Source: Bdellovibrionales bacterium (GTDB lineage Bacteria; Bdellovibrionota; Bdellovibrionia; Bdellovibrionales; JAMPXM01). From it: DNA of 9,987 nucleotides. The stretch is taken from the NCBI GenBank assembly GCA_005792225.1, contig SXSP01000292.1:1-9987 (forward strand), read 5' to 3'. Of this stretch, positions 1 to 6,796 are shown one piece after another; position 1 is the stretch's first letter, and every line of letters begins with the position of its first letter. Under the pieces are notes generated by a model that was given only the letters and a program-made list of their open reading frames with translations, made no database searches and was not told where the DNA came from. The translations under genes and the position numbers were made by a program.

Positions 1-45
1 GAGGAGTACCGTTGTCGCGTGGACGGATCTGGCTACGGGCTCTGA
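1..45 (+). CDS. Possible 3' end of an upstream gene (partial)
   Basis: Frame 1 is open from the left edge and ends in TGA at 43-45, one base before the ATG of the GH3 lipoprotein gene at 47. It would encode a 14-residue tail ending GSGYGL. Such tight spacing would suit an upstream operon partner with translational coupling, because the GH3 gene has no strong Shine-Dalgarno site of its own. The other two forward frames are also open across this short stretch, so the sequence alone cannot show that this frame is the coding one. No family can be assigned. Confidence 0.25.
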   Translation, partial: EEYRCRVDGSGYGL

Positions 46-46
46 G

Positions 47-1465
47 ATGCCCATCAAAGGAAAACTTCTTACTTACTTGATCCTTGCCATCTCTCTCGGC
101 GCTTGTACGGCCGGGAGAAAACAAGGTCTCGTCAACGGACTCGATCCTAAACTTGAGTCCAACGCGAACTTCCTTGCCATCGATTCCAAACCTGATCTGT
201 CGGTTGTTGACCCGCTTCGCTCTAAACTCGGAAGTTTCTTTTTGGTGGAGCACTTCACCGTCCAGAGAAACGAATCAATGATCCGCGCGATTCAAAACCA
301 TCAACCGGGCGGAATCGTTTTCTGGAACCCTCAGCGCGCGGACGCGTTTCAGGTTCGGGACGTGGTGCGGGCTTACTCCCAAGCTTCGAAAGAGGCCGGT
401 GGTAAACCTATTTTGTTTTCAGCGGACTACGAGGGCGGCGAACTCGGCTTTACCCCGAACGGCCGCAAAGTTCCTGGAATCCAGCGCTTCAAGATCGGGT
501 TTACGGAGCTCGCCCACCCGATCTGGCTCGGGAAATCCCTCGTTCAAGAAAACAGCGATGAACTCTGCCGTCTGCACGCGAAAATCATGGCCAAGGAACT
601 GAAGTCAGTTGGAATCAATTACCCCCTGACCGTCACGAGTGATCTCGCGCAACGCCTCTTCTCCGTGCGCGGGATCTCCACCAACCCGACCGAAATCTCC
701 AAGTGCCTGACGTCCATGATGGAAGTCTTCGCGAAAGAGAAGGATATCGTCCTGGTGACTAAGCACTTTCCGGGTCTCGGTCAGACCGTGGGCGATACTC
801 ACGATCAGGTCGCGGTCAGCGTCGCGCAAACGGAAGCCGATGCTCTCCGCCACCTCCTCCCATTTCGACAGCTCATCCAGACCGTCAATGCCACGGGTTC
901 GTGGCCCCAGTACAGCGTGATGGCTTCGCACGGCTCCTTTCCCCTCTTCGACAAGAGTTCAATCACGACCGAATCTTCGATCATCTTGCGGGACCTCTTG
1001 AGACGAGAACTCGGATTTAAGGGGCTTGTCGTAAGCGACGCCATGTGGATGGGAAATTACGGTACGCTCACCGGCGATCGTCTGATGGTGACTTACTTAA
1101 AAGCTTTCCTCGCCGGGATGGATATGCTGATGATTCCGGGCTCGAAGTTCGCTCCCGCCGTGACCTTCTTCCGATCGGTCTACGACAATGAAGCCAAGGC
1201 AGAACAAATCGCGCTCGTTGAAGAGATGATGGCAAAACCGTGGGACGAAGTCCGCTCGCAGTTCAACGCGCGCATCAAAGAAAGTCTCGCGAACATCGAC
1301 CGCGTCCGCGGATCTCTGAAGGCCTCGGTCGACCTGATCGGCGCGAGCGAGGTGGCTCCATCGGAACTCACCTCGCAAGAACGTTCACGTTACCACGAGC
1401 TCCTTTCGAGACTCGATGAACGCTGGCCATCGCAGCTTCCAACGTCACTCCCGGTTGCCAGGTAG
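47..1465 (+). CDS. Glycoside hydrolase family 3 lipoprotein, NagZ-like beta-N-acetylhexosaminidase
   Basis: Predicted to cleave terminal beta-linked N-acetylglucosamine, for example from peptidoglycan fragments, while anchored by lipid to the envelope. Residues 1-20 form a lipoprotein signal: basic start (KGK), hydrophobic core and lipobox LGAC with Cys20 as the lipidated residue. The GH3 TIM-barrel follows, about residues 60-370. Family landmarks seen are GGIVFW near 88-93, KHFPGLG at 239-245, the Asp-Thr-His triplet at 250-252 and VVSDAMWMG at 328-336. In NagZ-type enzymes the D-x-H dyad is the general acid/base and the Asp of SD(D/A)xxM is the nucleophile, here D331. The usual second His of KHFPGHG is Leu244. 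The tail from about 400 to 472 is family-poor. ATG 47 was chosen because the signal peptide begins there, although the frame stays open to the left edge. Cytosolic NagZ of most Gram-negatives has no lipobox; Bacillus-type NagZ does. Natural substrate is inferred. Confidence 0.88.
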   Translation: MPIKGKLLTYLILAISLGACTAGRKQGLVNGLDPKLESNANFLAIDSKPDLSVVDPLRSKLGSFFLVEHFTVQRNESMIRAIQNHQPGGIVFWNPQRADAFQVRDVVRAYSQASKEAGGKPILFSADYEGGELGFTPNGRKVPGIQRFKIGFTELAHPIWLGKSLVQENSDELCRLHAKIMAKELKSVGINYPLTVTSDLAQRLFSVRGISTNPTEISKCLTSMMEVFAKEKDIVLVTKHFPGLGQTVGDTHDQVAVSVAQTEADALRHLLPFRQLIQTVNATGSWPQYSVMASHGSFPLFDKSSITTESSIILRDLLRRELGFKGLVVSDAMWMGNYGTLTGDRLMVTYLKAFLAGMDMLMIPGSKFAPAVTFFRSVYDNEAKAEQIALVEEMMAKPWDEVRSQFNARIKESLANIDRVRGSLKASVDLIGASEVAPSELTSQERSRYHELLSRLDERWPSQLPTSLPVAR

Positions 1466-2125
1466 CTGGGTCCGCAAGTCATCCCCGCGATTCATGAACT
1501 CACCGTTGATGCTGAGGTCTCCACCTTCGATATAAGGTTGAATGTCGGCTTCTTCCGGATTCTCAAGCATCGGGCTCCAAGGCGGTGCATTCGGGATCGT
1601 GTGCTCCGCGGTTGAAACTTGAAACTTGTGAAGATCAAATTCTCCCTCACCGCCGAGGTGTTGACGCATCTCGAGAGCCATTTCGATCACTCGTCTTTGA
1701 GTTTCGAGAATTTGGAATGTCGGGCAAAACTGAATTGTTTCTTTCATGCGGCCCAGTTCTCTCTCCACGTACTCGGCTTGATCAGGAGCACCTCGCAAGA
1801 GCGATTCCTTGAGATTCATCCAGTACATGTTCGCGCGTCTCATCCAGTCGCCGTAATCCTCTTCTTTCATCGCGGCGATATAGCCTGCAAAGTCCTCAAG
1901 CTCGGCGACGACGTCCGTCTCGTATGGCGAGGGCGGCGCGGGGAAGTCGACCGGATGAAGATGCTCGCGCTCGACGCCCGCATCGTCAGGCTGAGGTGCG
2001 GCCTTCAAAGGATGGAGCGGAAGATCGGCCGGAGCTTGAATGGCGGCATCATCCTCAACAGCGGGCGAACGGCTGTTGTCGAGACCCGACTTGAAGTTGC
2101 GATCCGCATCTGAATTGAAACTCAT
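1445..2125 (-). CDS. Unrecognised acidic protein, 226 residues
   Basis: I do not recognise this protein. It has no signal peptide or membrane segment, so it is probably cytoplasmic. Counting from the upstream ATG (228-residue-long frame), residues 1-75 are rich in Pro, Ala and Asp and look disordered. Residues about 75-158 look helical (DVVAELEDF, DWMRRANMYWMNLKESL, ERELGRMKETI, QRRVIEMALEMRQHL), and the C-terminal 65 residues are again Pro/Gly/acid-rich. There is one Cys (FCPTF). Two ATGs lie in tandem at 2128-2126 and 2125-2123. The AGGAGG at 2136-2131 is only 2 bases from the first but 5 from the second, so the second is preferred. Its 3' end overlaps the GH3 gene tail-to-tail by 21 bases. 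Coding status is supported by the strong ribosome site and the long open frame, but an antisense frame of 164 codons also exists, so homology would settle it. Confidence 0.7.
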   Translation of the reverse strand: MSFNSDADRNFKSGLDNSRSPAVEDDAAIQAPADLPLHPLKAAPQPDDAGVEREHLHPVDFPAPPSPYETDVVAELEDFAGYIAAMKEEDYGDWMRRANMYWMNLKESLLRGAPDQAEYVERELGRMKETIQFCPTFQILETQRRVIEMALEMRQHLGGEGEFDLHKFQVSTAEHTIPNAPPWSPMLENPEEADIQPYIEGGDLSINGEFMNRGDDLRTQLPGNRE

Positions 2126-2130
2126 CATTT

Positions 2131-2136
2131 CCTCCT
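2131..2136 (-). promoter_or_regulatory. Shine-Dalgarno site AGGAGG deciding the start of the 226-residue protein
   Basis: On the minus strand the sequence reads AGGAGG, two bases, ATG, ATG. The spacing of 5 bases to the second ATG (2125-2123) is close to the usual 5-9, whereas 2 bases to the first is too short. The site also argues that this strand, not the overlapping forward frames, is the coding one. Confidence 0.75.
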
Positions 2137-2156
2137 CTGAAAAAGCGTCATCGCTA

Positions 2157-2186
2157 AGTTTAGTCGATCGTGCTCAAGATCGTCAG
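2157..2186 (-). promoter_or_regulatory. Tentative sigma70-type promoter for the 226-residue protein gene
   Basis: On the minus strand a -35-like CTGACG (2186-2181) and a -10-like TAAACT (2162-2157) are separated by 18 bases; each matches the consensus at 4 of 6 positions. Transcription would start near 2150 and give a leader of about 25 bases containing the AGGAGG site. The match is modest and could be chance. Confidence 0.3.
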
Positions 2187-2198
2187 AGTGACGAGCGG

Positions 2199-2212
2199 GA
2201 TTTGATCAAATC
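2199..2212. promoter_or_regulatory. Perfect 14-base palindrome, candidate operator between divergent genes
   Basis: GATTTGATCAAATC reads the same on both strands. It lies in the divergent region between the minus-strand 226-residue protein gene and the ABC exporter, about 65 bases before the exporter ATG and just upstream of the tentative minus-strand promoter. A dimeric regulator could use it to control one or both genes. The half-sites resemble TTGAT of FNR/CRP-type sites, but the spacing is too short for the normal FNR layout (TTGAT-N4-ATCAA). The regulator is unknown. Confidence 0.4.
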
Positions 2213-2276
2213 ACCAAGGCCTCCCCGGGTAATTATCAACTTTCCAGCACGTTGGCGGCGGGTGTAGATTCAACAA

Positions 2277-4034
2277 ATGAATGAAGATTCAAAATTTGAC
2301 CGGAAGCTCGCGCGCCAGCTTCTGCGCCTTGCGCGGCCCGAAGCTAAAACACTCGTGGTTGCGACGATCTTTCTCGCGATCGGAAGTGCACTCAGCCTCA
2401 TCTATCCCCAGGCCGTGCGCTCGATCGTAGATCAAGCGCTCTCTACACGGGATGAAGGTGCCGTGGACCGTTGGGCTTTTATCATCCTCGCTGTTTCAGT
2501 CGTCCAGGCGATCGCGGCATCTCTTCGGTATTTTCTCTTTACGCTCGCGGGCGAACGCGCGGTCTTACGACTCCGCCGCGAACTCTACGGTCACGTTCTC
2601 GAGCAGGAAACCGCATTTTTCGACTTCAACAAAACCGGAGAGCTGATGAGCCGCCTCTCCGCCGATTGTTCGGTTTTACAGAACGCCGTGAGTGTTAACA
2701 TCTCGATGGCCCTCCGTAATCTCGCCGGCGCGCTCGGAGGTTTGGTTCTTCTGATCCTGACTTCACCCCTTCTCGCCGCGATTGTTCTCGTGGTCATTCC
2801 GCCGGTCGCCGCTTTCGCAGGAGTCTACGGTCGAAAAATCAGCGGCTATTCGCGCAAAGCTCAAGACGCCCTTGCGGTGGCGAGCACGGTGGCCGAGGAG
2901 ACGATCAGCGGAATTCGCACGGTTCGCTACTTCGCCCAAGAGACGTTTGAGAAAAATCGGTATGCACGAGCGCTGGAAGAGAGTCTCGAGGCAGCGCGCT
3001 CCCGCATCCTCCAGATCAGTTGGTTTACGGCTTTCGCGTCCGCGTTTGGATTCGCGGCGATCGCCGGGGTGCTCTGGTACGGAGGGCGTCTCGTCGTCAG
3101 CGGTCAGATGAGCGTCGGAGATCTGACGCAGTTTCTTCTCTACCTCATGGTCGTCGCTTTTTCGGTCGCGGCACTCGGCGGTCTTTGGGGTGATTTCATG
3201 TCGGCACTCGGCGCGGCGAGGAGAGTTTTCGAAATCCTCGAACGCAAGCCCGCTTTTTCGGCCCAAACGGGCGAAAAGCTCAAAAGTCTCACCGGCGAAG
3301 TCGAGTTTCGTGACGTGGACTTCAGCTATCCGGCTCGCCCCGACGTTACGGTACTTAAGAACCTCTCGCTCCGCCTCGAGGCGGGCCGCTCGATCGCGCT
3401 CGTCGGGGCCTCCGGGAGCGGCAAGACCACCGTGGCGAGTCTTCTTGTTAGACTTTATGACCCGACAAGAGGAGCGATCCTCATCGATGGCCACCCGATT
3501 CAGGATCTCGAACCCAATTGGCTGCGCCAAAATATCGGCGTCGTATCGCAAGAACCGATTTTGATTTCGGCCTCGGTCGAGGAGAACATCCGCTACGGAA
3601 AATCGGGCGCCACCGACCAAGAAGTTCACGAGGCGGCGAGGATCGCAAACGCGCATGATTTCATCTCAAAGTTCCCCGAGGGCTACCAAACGCTCGTTGG
3701 AGAACGCGGCATTCAACTTTCCGGCGGTCAAAAACAACGTGTCGCGATCGCTCGCGCCGTTCTCAAGGATCCACGTATTTTGATCCTGGATGAAGCCACG
3801 AGCGCTCTCGATACCGAGAGCGAAGGAGTGGTTCAAGAAGCGCTTAACCGCATCATGCGCGGCCGCACGAGCCTCATCATCGCGCACCGACTCGCGACTA
3901 TTCGCGGTGCCGATTTGGTCCTCGTGATGGAGGCTGGCCGCGTAATGGAGAGCGGAACCCACACGGAATTGATGAGCCGCGAGGGCTCGCTGTACTTGAA
4001 GTTGATCAACAAACAAGTTTTTCAGTTGAACTGA
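2277..4034 (+). CDS. ABC-B type exporter half-transporter (fused permease and ATPase)
   Basis: An inner-membrane ATP-driven exporter, expected to work as a homodimer. At 585 residues it has the standard length and order. The transmembrane domain (about 20-320) has hydrophobic segments near 26-46, 66-88, 146-163, 164-184, 250-270 and 285-303, and the coupling-region motif ETAFFDFNKTGELMSRLSAD at 111-130. The nucleotide-binding domain (about 340-580) shows every key motif: A-loop Tyr351 in YPARPD, Walker A GASGSGKT 377-384, Q-loop Gln425, signature LSGGQ 481-485, Walker B ILILDE 501-506 with catalytic Glu506, D-loop SALD and H-loop His537. It therefore looks fully active. The style is that of the MsbA/LmrA/TAP group, whose substrates are lipids, peptides or drugs; the substrate here cannot be read. 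ATG 2277 lacks a clear Shine-Dalgarno site. The downstream Tat flavoprotein gene begins 27 bases later, suggesting co-transcription. Confidence 0.95.
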   Translation: MNEDSKFDRKLARQLLRLARPEAKTLVVATIFLAIGSALSLIYPQAVRSIVDQALSTRDEGAVDRWAFIILAVSVVQAIAASLRYFLFTLAGERAVLRLRRELYGHVLEQETAFFDFNKTGELMSRLSADCSVLQNAVSVNISMALRNLAGALGGLVLLILTSPLLAAIVLVVIPPVAAFAGVYGRKISGYSRKAQDALAVASTVAEETISGIRTVRYFAQETFEKNRYARALEESLEAARSRILQISWFTAFASAFGFAAIAGVLWYGGRLVVSGQMSVGDLTQFLLYLMVVAFSVAALGGLWGDFMSALGAARRVFEILERKPAFSAQTGEKLKSLTGEVEFRDVDFSYPARPDVTVLKNLSLRLEAGRSIALVGASGSGKTTVASLLVRLYDPTRGAILIDGHPIQDLEPNWLRQNIGVVSQEPILISASVEENIRYGKSGATDQEVHEAARIANAHDFISKFPEGYQTLVGERGIQLSGGQKQRVAIARAVLKDPRILILDEATSALDTESEGVVQEALNRIMRGRTSLIIAHRLATIRGADLVLVMEAGRVMESGTHTELMSREGSLYLKLINKQVFQLN

Positions 4035-4061
4035 AGAAATTCTGATGGTGTACATCAACGA

Positions 4062-5717
4062 ATGAGCGGAAGTTTCAGTCGTCGAGAATTTCTTCAAACG
4101 AGTGCCGTTCTCGCGGGCGCGATGGTCCTTCCACTCCCTCGCGGGCCGCTGTCCCTCACTCTTCGTGGCGAGACCCTTTTTGATGGTAGAGACGATGATT
4201 CGCCGCTTGCGCGACTGAAGCCCACCGAACTCTCGACCAAAGAATTTACGGGCGACATGCCCAAACGTTTTCACGATCTGCTCTGGAATAAAGCTGCCGC
4301 CCTCAAGGAGCGCGGAGGAATCCCGACACCGAGCGAGACGACCGAGGTCGCGATCGTGGGCGGTGGAATCTCAGGTCTGCTTGGCGCCTACCAACTCCGT
4401 CATCTCAAGCCGATTTTGCTCGAAGGAAATTCTCGTTTCGGCGGAAACTCCAAGGGCGAACGTATCGGCACAACCGACTTTTCAACGGGCGCCGCGTATA
4501 TCGGGCCACCGGAGCCCGGTGGGCCGATCGAGAAGCTTCTTAAGGATCTCGACCTCTTCGAATCGGGTCGATTCGAAGACGCAACGGAGTCGCCGATCGA
4601 CTTCAAAGGTGCACTCAAACATCCTTTTTGGAATGGCGTGACCGACCCTTCGCGCGCTCGTGAGTTCACCGAGGTTGCGGAAACGCTCGCTTGGATTCTC
4701 AAAAACGAGTATCCCGATATTCCCGCGCGCCCCTCGTCGAACGTTTCGCGTGAGCGTCTCAACGCCCTCGACTCGTTGTCGTTTGCCGATTGGCTCAAAG
4801 CAAAGTTCCCCCGGCTTCATCCTCACATCGAAGAGTTTTTCGAAATTTACTGTTGGTCATCTTTGGGAGGGACAATTCACGAAGTCTCGGCGGCGCAGAT
4901 GCTCTACTTCGTGTGTTCCGACGTCGCAGGTACGTACGTTCTGCCGGGAGGAAACGCCGCGATTGCTCGGGCCCTTCTCGAGAAAACTCGCGCGAGTATT
5001 GGATCCGACCGCTTGCGATCGGATTCCGTCATTATTGATATCAAGCCCGATGACACCGGCGTGACCATCGCCTATGAAGACGCACAAAAAAATCTTCGCA
5101 GCCTCCGGGCGAAGATTTGTCTCGTGACGCTCCCTAAATTCGTGGTTCCCTACGTCGTTGAGGGATTACCACAAGAGCAAATCTCCGAGATGAAGCGCCT
5201 TCGCTACCGAGCGTACATCGTCGCGAACGTGATTCTCGATCAAAAAGTTGCGTCCCCATGTTTTGAACTCTTTCGACTCCAAGGAAAACCCGCGACCGTC
5301 GCGAGTCATGCCTTCCCGGATCTTTGCTTCGGGAGCTGGGCGGCCCGGGATCGCGGAAGTCACTCCGTTCTCTCGCTCTTTAAGACTTTTCCATTTGATG
5401 GTGCCCGCGGCCAACTTTTGAGCCCGGCGGCTCACGAGACCTTTCGCGAACTCACGCAAAAAGAACTGCCTTCGCTGCTGGAGTCTCTCGGTTTGAATCT
5501 CAAAAACGTGGCGGGTATTCGGTTGAGCCGCTTCGGCCACGCGCTTCCACTCGCCGAAAAAGGCTTTATCGCGCGCGGAGCGCCCGAGCTCATCTCGAAG
5601 CCACTCGGATCACGCGTCTTCTTCGCCAATCAGGACAATTGGGCGAGTCCGTGCTTTGAATCTTGTTTTGCTTCGGCCCAAAAAGCCGCGGCAGATATCG
5701 CCGCAGCTCTGGCTTAA
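4062..5717 (+). CDS. Tat-exported FAD-dependent oxidoreductase (flavin amine oxidase-like)
   Basis: A flavoprotein predicted to fold in the cytoplasm with FAD and be exported by the twin-arginine pathway. The N-terminus has SRREFLQ at 6-12, matching the Tat motif SRRxFLK, followed by a short hydrophobic stretch (14-24). The dinucleotide-binding fold begins at 95 with VAIVGGGISG; the GxGxxG glycines are 100, 102 and 105. The acidic residue that binds the adenosine ribose is Glu121 in LLEGNSRFGG. Downstream are PGGN at 295-298, typical of this Tat-linked amine-oxidase-like group, and a C-terminal FAD-contact stretch VFFANQDNW at 519-527, where many relatives have FAGD/FAGE. A Cys pair, C531 and C535, lies close to the end. 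At 551 residues it appears complete. The oxidised substrate, perhaps an amine or another small molecule, cannot be identified. There is no strong ribosome site, and translation may depend on the exporter gene 27 bases upstream. Confidence 0.85.
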   Translation: MSGSFSRREFLQTSAVLAGAMVLPLPRGPLSLTLRGETLFDGRDDDSPLARLKPTELSTKEFTGDMPKRFHDLLWNKAAALKERGGIPTPSETTEVAIVGGGISGLLGAYQLRHLKPILLEGNSRFGGNSKGERIGTTDFSTGAAYIGPPEPGGPIEKLLKDLDLFESGRFEDATESPIDFKGALKHPFWNGVTDPSRAREFTEVAETLAWILKNEYPDIPARPSSNVSRERLNALDSLSFADWLKAKFPRLHPHIEEFFEIYCWSSLGGTIHEVSAAQMLYFVCSDVAGTYVLPGGNAAIARALLEKTRASIGSDRLRSDSVIIDIKPDDTGVTIAYEDAQKNLRSLRAKICLVTLPKFVVPYVVEGLPQEQISEMKRLRYRAYIVANVILDQKVASPCFELFRLQGKPATVASHAFPDLCFGSWAARDRGSHSVLSLFKTFPFDGARGQLLSPAAHETFRELTQKELPSLLESLGLNLKNVAGIRLSRFGHALPLAEKGFIARGAPELISKPLGSRVFFANQDNWASPCFESCFASAQKAAADIAAALA

Positions 5718-5737
5718 AGATCAGATAAAAGATCAGA
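5716..5737. repeat. 10-base direct repeat across two convergent stop codons
   Basis: AAAGATCAGA occurs at 5716-5725 and again at 5728-5737, two bases apart. The first copy includes part of the TAA of the flavoprotein gene (+) and the second includes the TGA of the endonuclease gene (-). The 15-base gap between the genes has no GC-rich hairpin or T-run, so it does not look like a terminator. Confidence 0.6.
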
Positions 5738-6566
5738 AATCGGTAATACGATCGACGTATTCAGGGTGATCGACGAAAGGATTGCGGTTTCCTTGCGTGT
5801 CGCAGATCGCTTCGTTGCGCTGATACTCAGCGGCGTCAACGGGGTCGACCGTGTGCCACATACGAAGAGCGGCTTCTTCATCGGCGTCAATCGTGAGACC
5901 GTAGCGAACCGCGAAGTAGAAGAGGGCGCGTGCGACATTGCCCTTGTGATTCGCGGGCGGCTCAAAACGCGCGCCATTCGCGTACTCTTCATATTGAGCG
6001 TAGCCGCACTTGAGAGTGCCACGATCATCGGGAATCTCGGCGAACTTATGGTTGCCGCGAATCGAGTTGAGCTGCGAATCCGACGGGAACAAGTGATGAA
6101 GATCGGACTTCATCGTCGAACCTTCTCTTCCCGAGAAGCGACTTTGAGGCCAGGTATGCTCAACGTTCAAAACTTTGTCGTCGGGAGCTTGTCCCGGCTG
6201 CGGTCCGCGACCACGGCCAAAATCTGCGTCGTAATAATCTTTTTGGCAGTAAACATCGTGGATGAAGTAGCCGTGAGGGCCTTGCTCGAGATGAATTTGC
6301 CCGAGGAGAACTCGGCGAGCGTAACTGTAATCGAGTGGGTTGCGGTGCGCCTGAGCGCTGAGATTTTGAAGCTGAGTGCGGAAGTCATTCGTGAACGAGT
6401 AGCCGAAGCGAGGATCTTGGAGGGACTGATAATAGAGATCCGGTGGTACGTAGTAGCCTTGCGCGTGTGCGGTGCCGAGGCCGTGGAAAGAAGCAAAGAT
6501 AGAAGCAAAGAACAGACACAATAACCCTGAAGTCAAAGAACGAAAGCGTGGATTTCCACGTTTCAT
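5733..6566 (-). CDS. endA: Secreted endonuclease I family nuclease
   Basis: A metal-dependent, non-specific DNA/RNA endonuclease of the EndA/Vvn type (beta-beta-alpha metal finger) acting in the periplasm or outside the cell. Residues 1-35 form a Sec signal peptide, basic then hydrophobic, ending AHA before Gln36. The catalytic motif NVEHTWPQS spans 134-142; by analogy with Vvn the general base is His137, and Glu136 is the conserved acid next to it. Next come KSDLHHLFPSD (153-163) and the LNSIRGNHKF region (166-175) with metal-site Asn candidates, HKGNVAR (207-213) and the typical C-terminal DP-DAAEYQRNE and QGNRNPFVDHPEY (258-270). Three Cys remain in the mature protein (107, 187, 255). All family blocks are intact, so it should be active. 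A G-rich ribosome site (AGGGGGG, minus strand 6576-6570) sits 3 bases before the ATG. The gene faces the Tat flavoprotein gene tail-to-tail. Likely roles are nutrient release or DNA degradation; that is inference. Confidence 0.93.
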   Translation of the reverse strand: MKRGNPRFRSLTSGLLCLFFASIFASFHGLGTAHAQGYYVPPDLYYQSLQDPRFGYSFTNDFRTQLQNLSAQAHRNPLDYSYARRVLLGQIHLEQGPHGYFIHDVYCQKDYYDADFGRGRGPQPGQAPDDKVLNVEHTWPQSRFSGREGSTMKSDLHHLFPSDSQLNSIRGNHKFAEIPDDRGTLKCGYAQYEEYANGARFEPPANHKGNVARALFYFAVRYGLTIDADEEAALRMWHTVDPVDAAEYQRNEAICDTQGNRNPFVDHPEYVDRITDF

Positions 6567-6617
6567 AGTCCCCCCTAGATGACTTTTTGGTAACTTTTCG
6601 CTGCTTGGATACCTTTC

Positions 6618-6660
6618 ATCAGACCAACCCCCGATCGGTCAAACGGAGTCTGGATTTTTT
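6618..6660 (+). terminator. Possible intrinsic terminator reading on the plus strand, upstream of endA
   Basis: ATCAGAC at 6618-6624 can pair with GTCTGGAT at 6648-6655, leaving one bulged G, and six T residues follow at 6655-6660. The loop is long (23 bases) but contains CCGATCGG, which can fold on itself. On the plus strand this could stop transcripts running from the flavoprotein gene antisense through endA. On the minus strand the same sequence would lie upstream of endA and could fold in its leader. The stem is weaker than a typical terminator. Confidence 0.25.
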
Positions 6661-6790
6661 ACGTCAGGCTTTGGTTTGTAGCCACTTGCGTCATTAGCCC
6701 CGTTTTTGCGCCAGAGACCAAAACCAAGCGCTCAGTTATGTCCGCGCCTTCAAGAACTCCGGCGTCGAGCCGTGCGAAATTAAAGCTTAT

Positions 6791-6796
6791 GGAGGA
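6791..6796 (+). promoter_or_regulatory. Shine-Dalgarno site GGAGGA selecting a GTG start
   Basis: GGAGGA lies 7 bases before GTG at 6804. This spacing favours GTG 6804 over the later in-frame ATG at 6825, which has no such site. Confidence 0.75.

Noticed and set aside
1453..1464. CCAGGTAGCTGG hairpin at the GH3 stop as a terminator
   Set aside because: The stem is only four base pairs and no T-run follows on either strand.
1619..2113. 164-codon plus-strand frame opposite the 226-residue protein
   Set aside because: It has no convincing ribosome site, while the minus strand has AGGAGG. It was kept as the less likely alternative.
2763..3656. 297-codon minus-strand open frame inside the ABC exporter gene
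   Set aside because: The plus strand encodes a complete exporter with all ATPase motifs. The antisense product is Arg/Glu-rich without domains, as expected for a shadow frame in GC-rich DNA.
4021..4035. Inverted repeat TTCAGTT-G-AACTGAA at the exporter stop
   Set aside because: Perfect 7-base arms but a one-base loop, AT-rich and no T-run, so neither a terminator nor a clear operator. It lies mostly in coding sequence.
5766..6524. 252-codon plus-strand open frame fully inside endA
   Set aside because: It is antisense to a gene with all endonuclease I motifs and a signal peptide. Its own translation resembles no protein, and it lacks a ribosome site.
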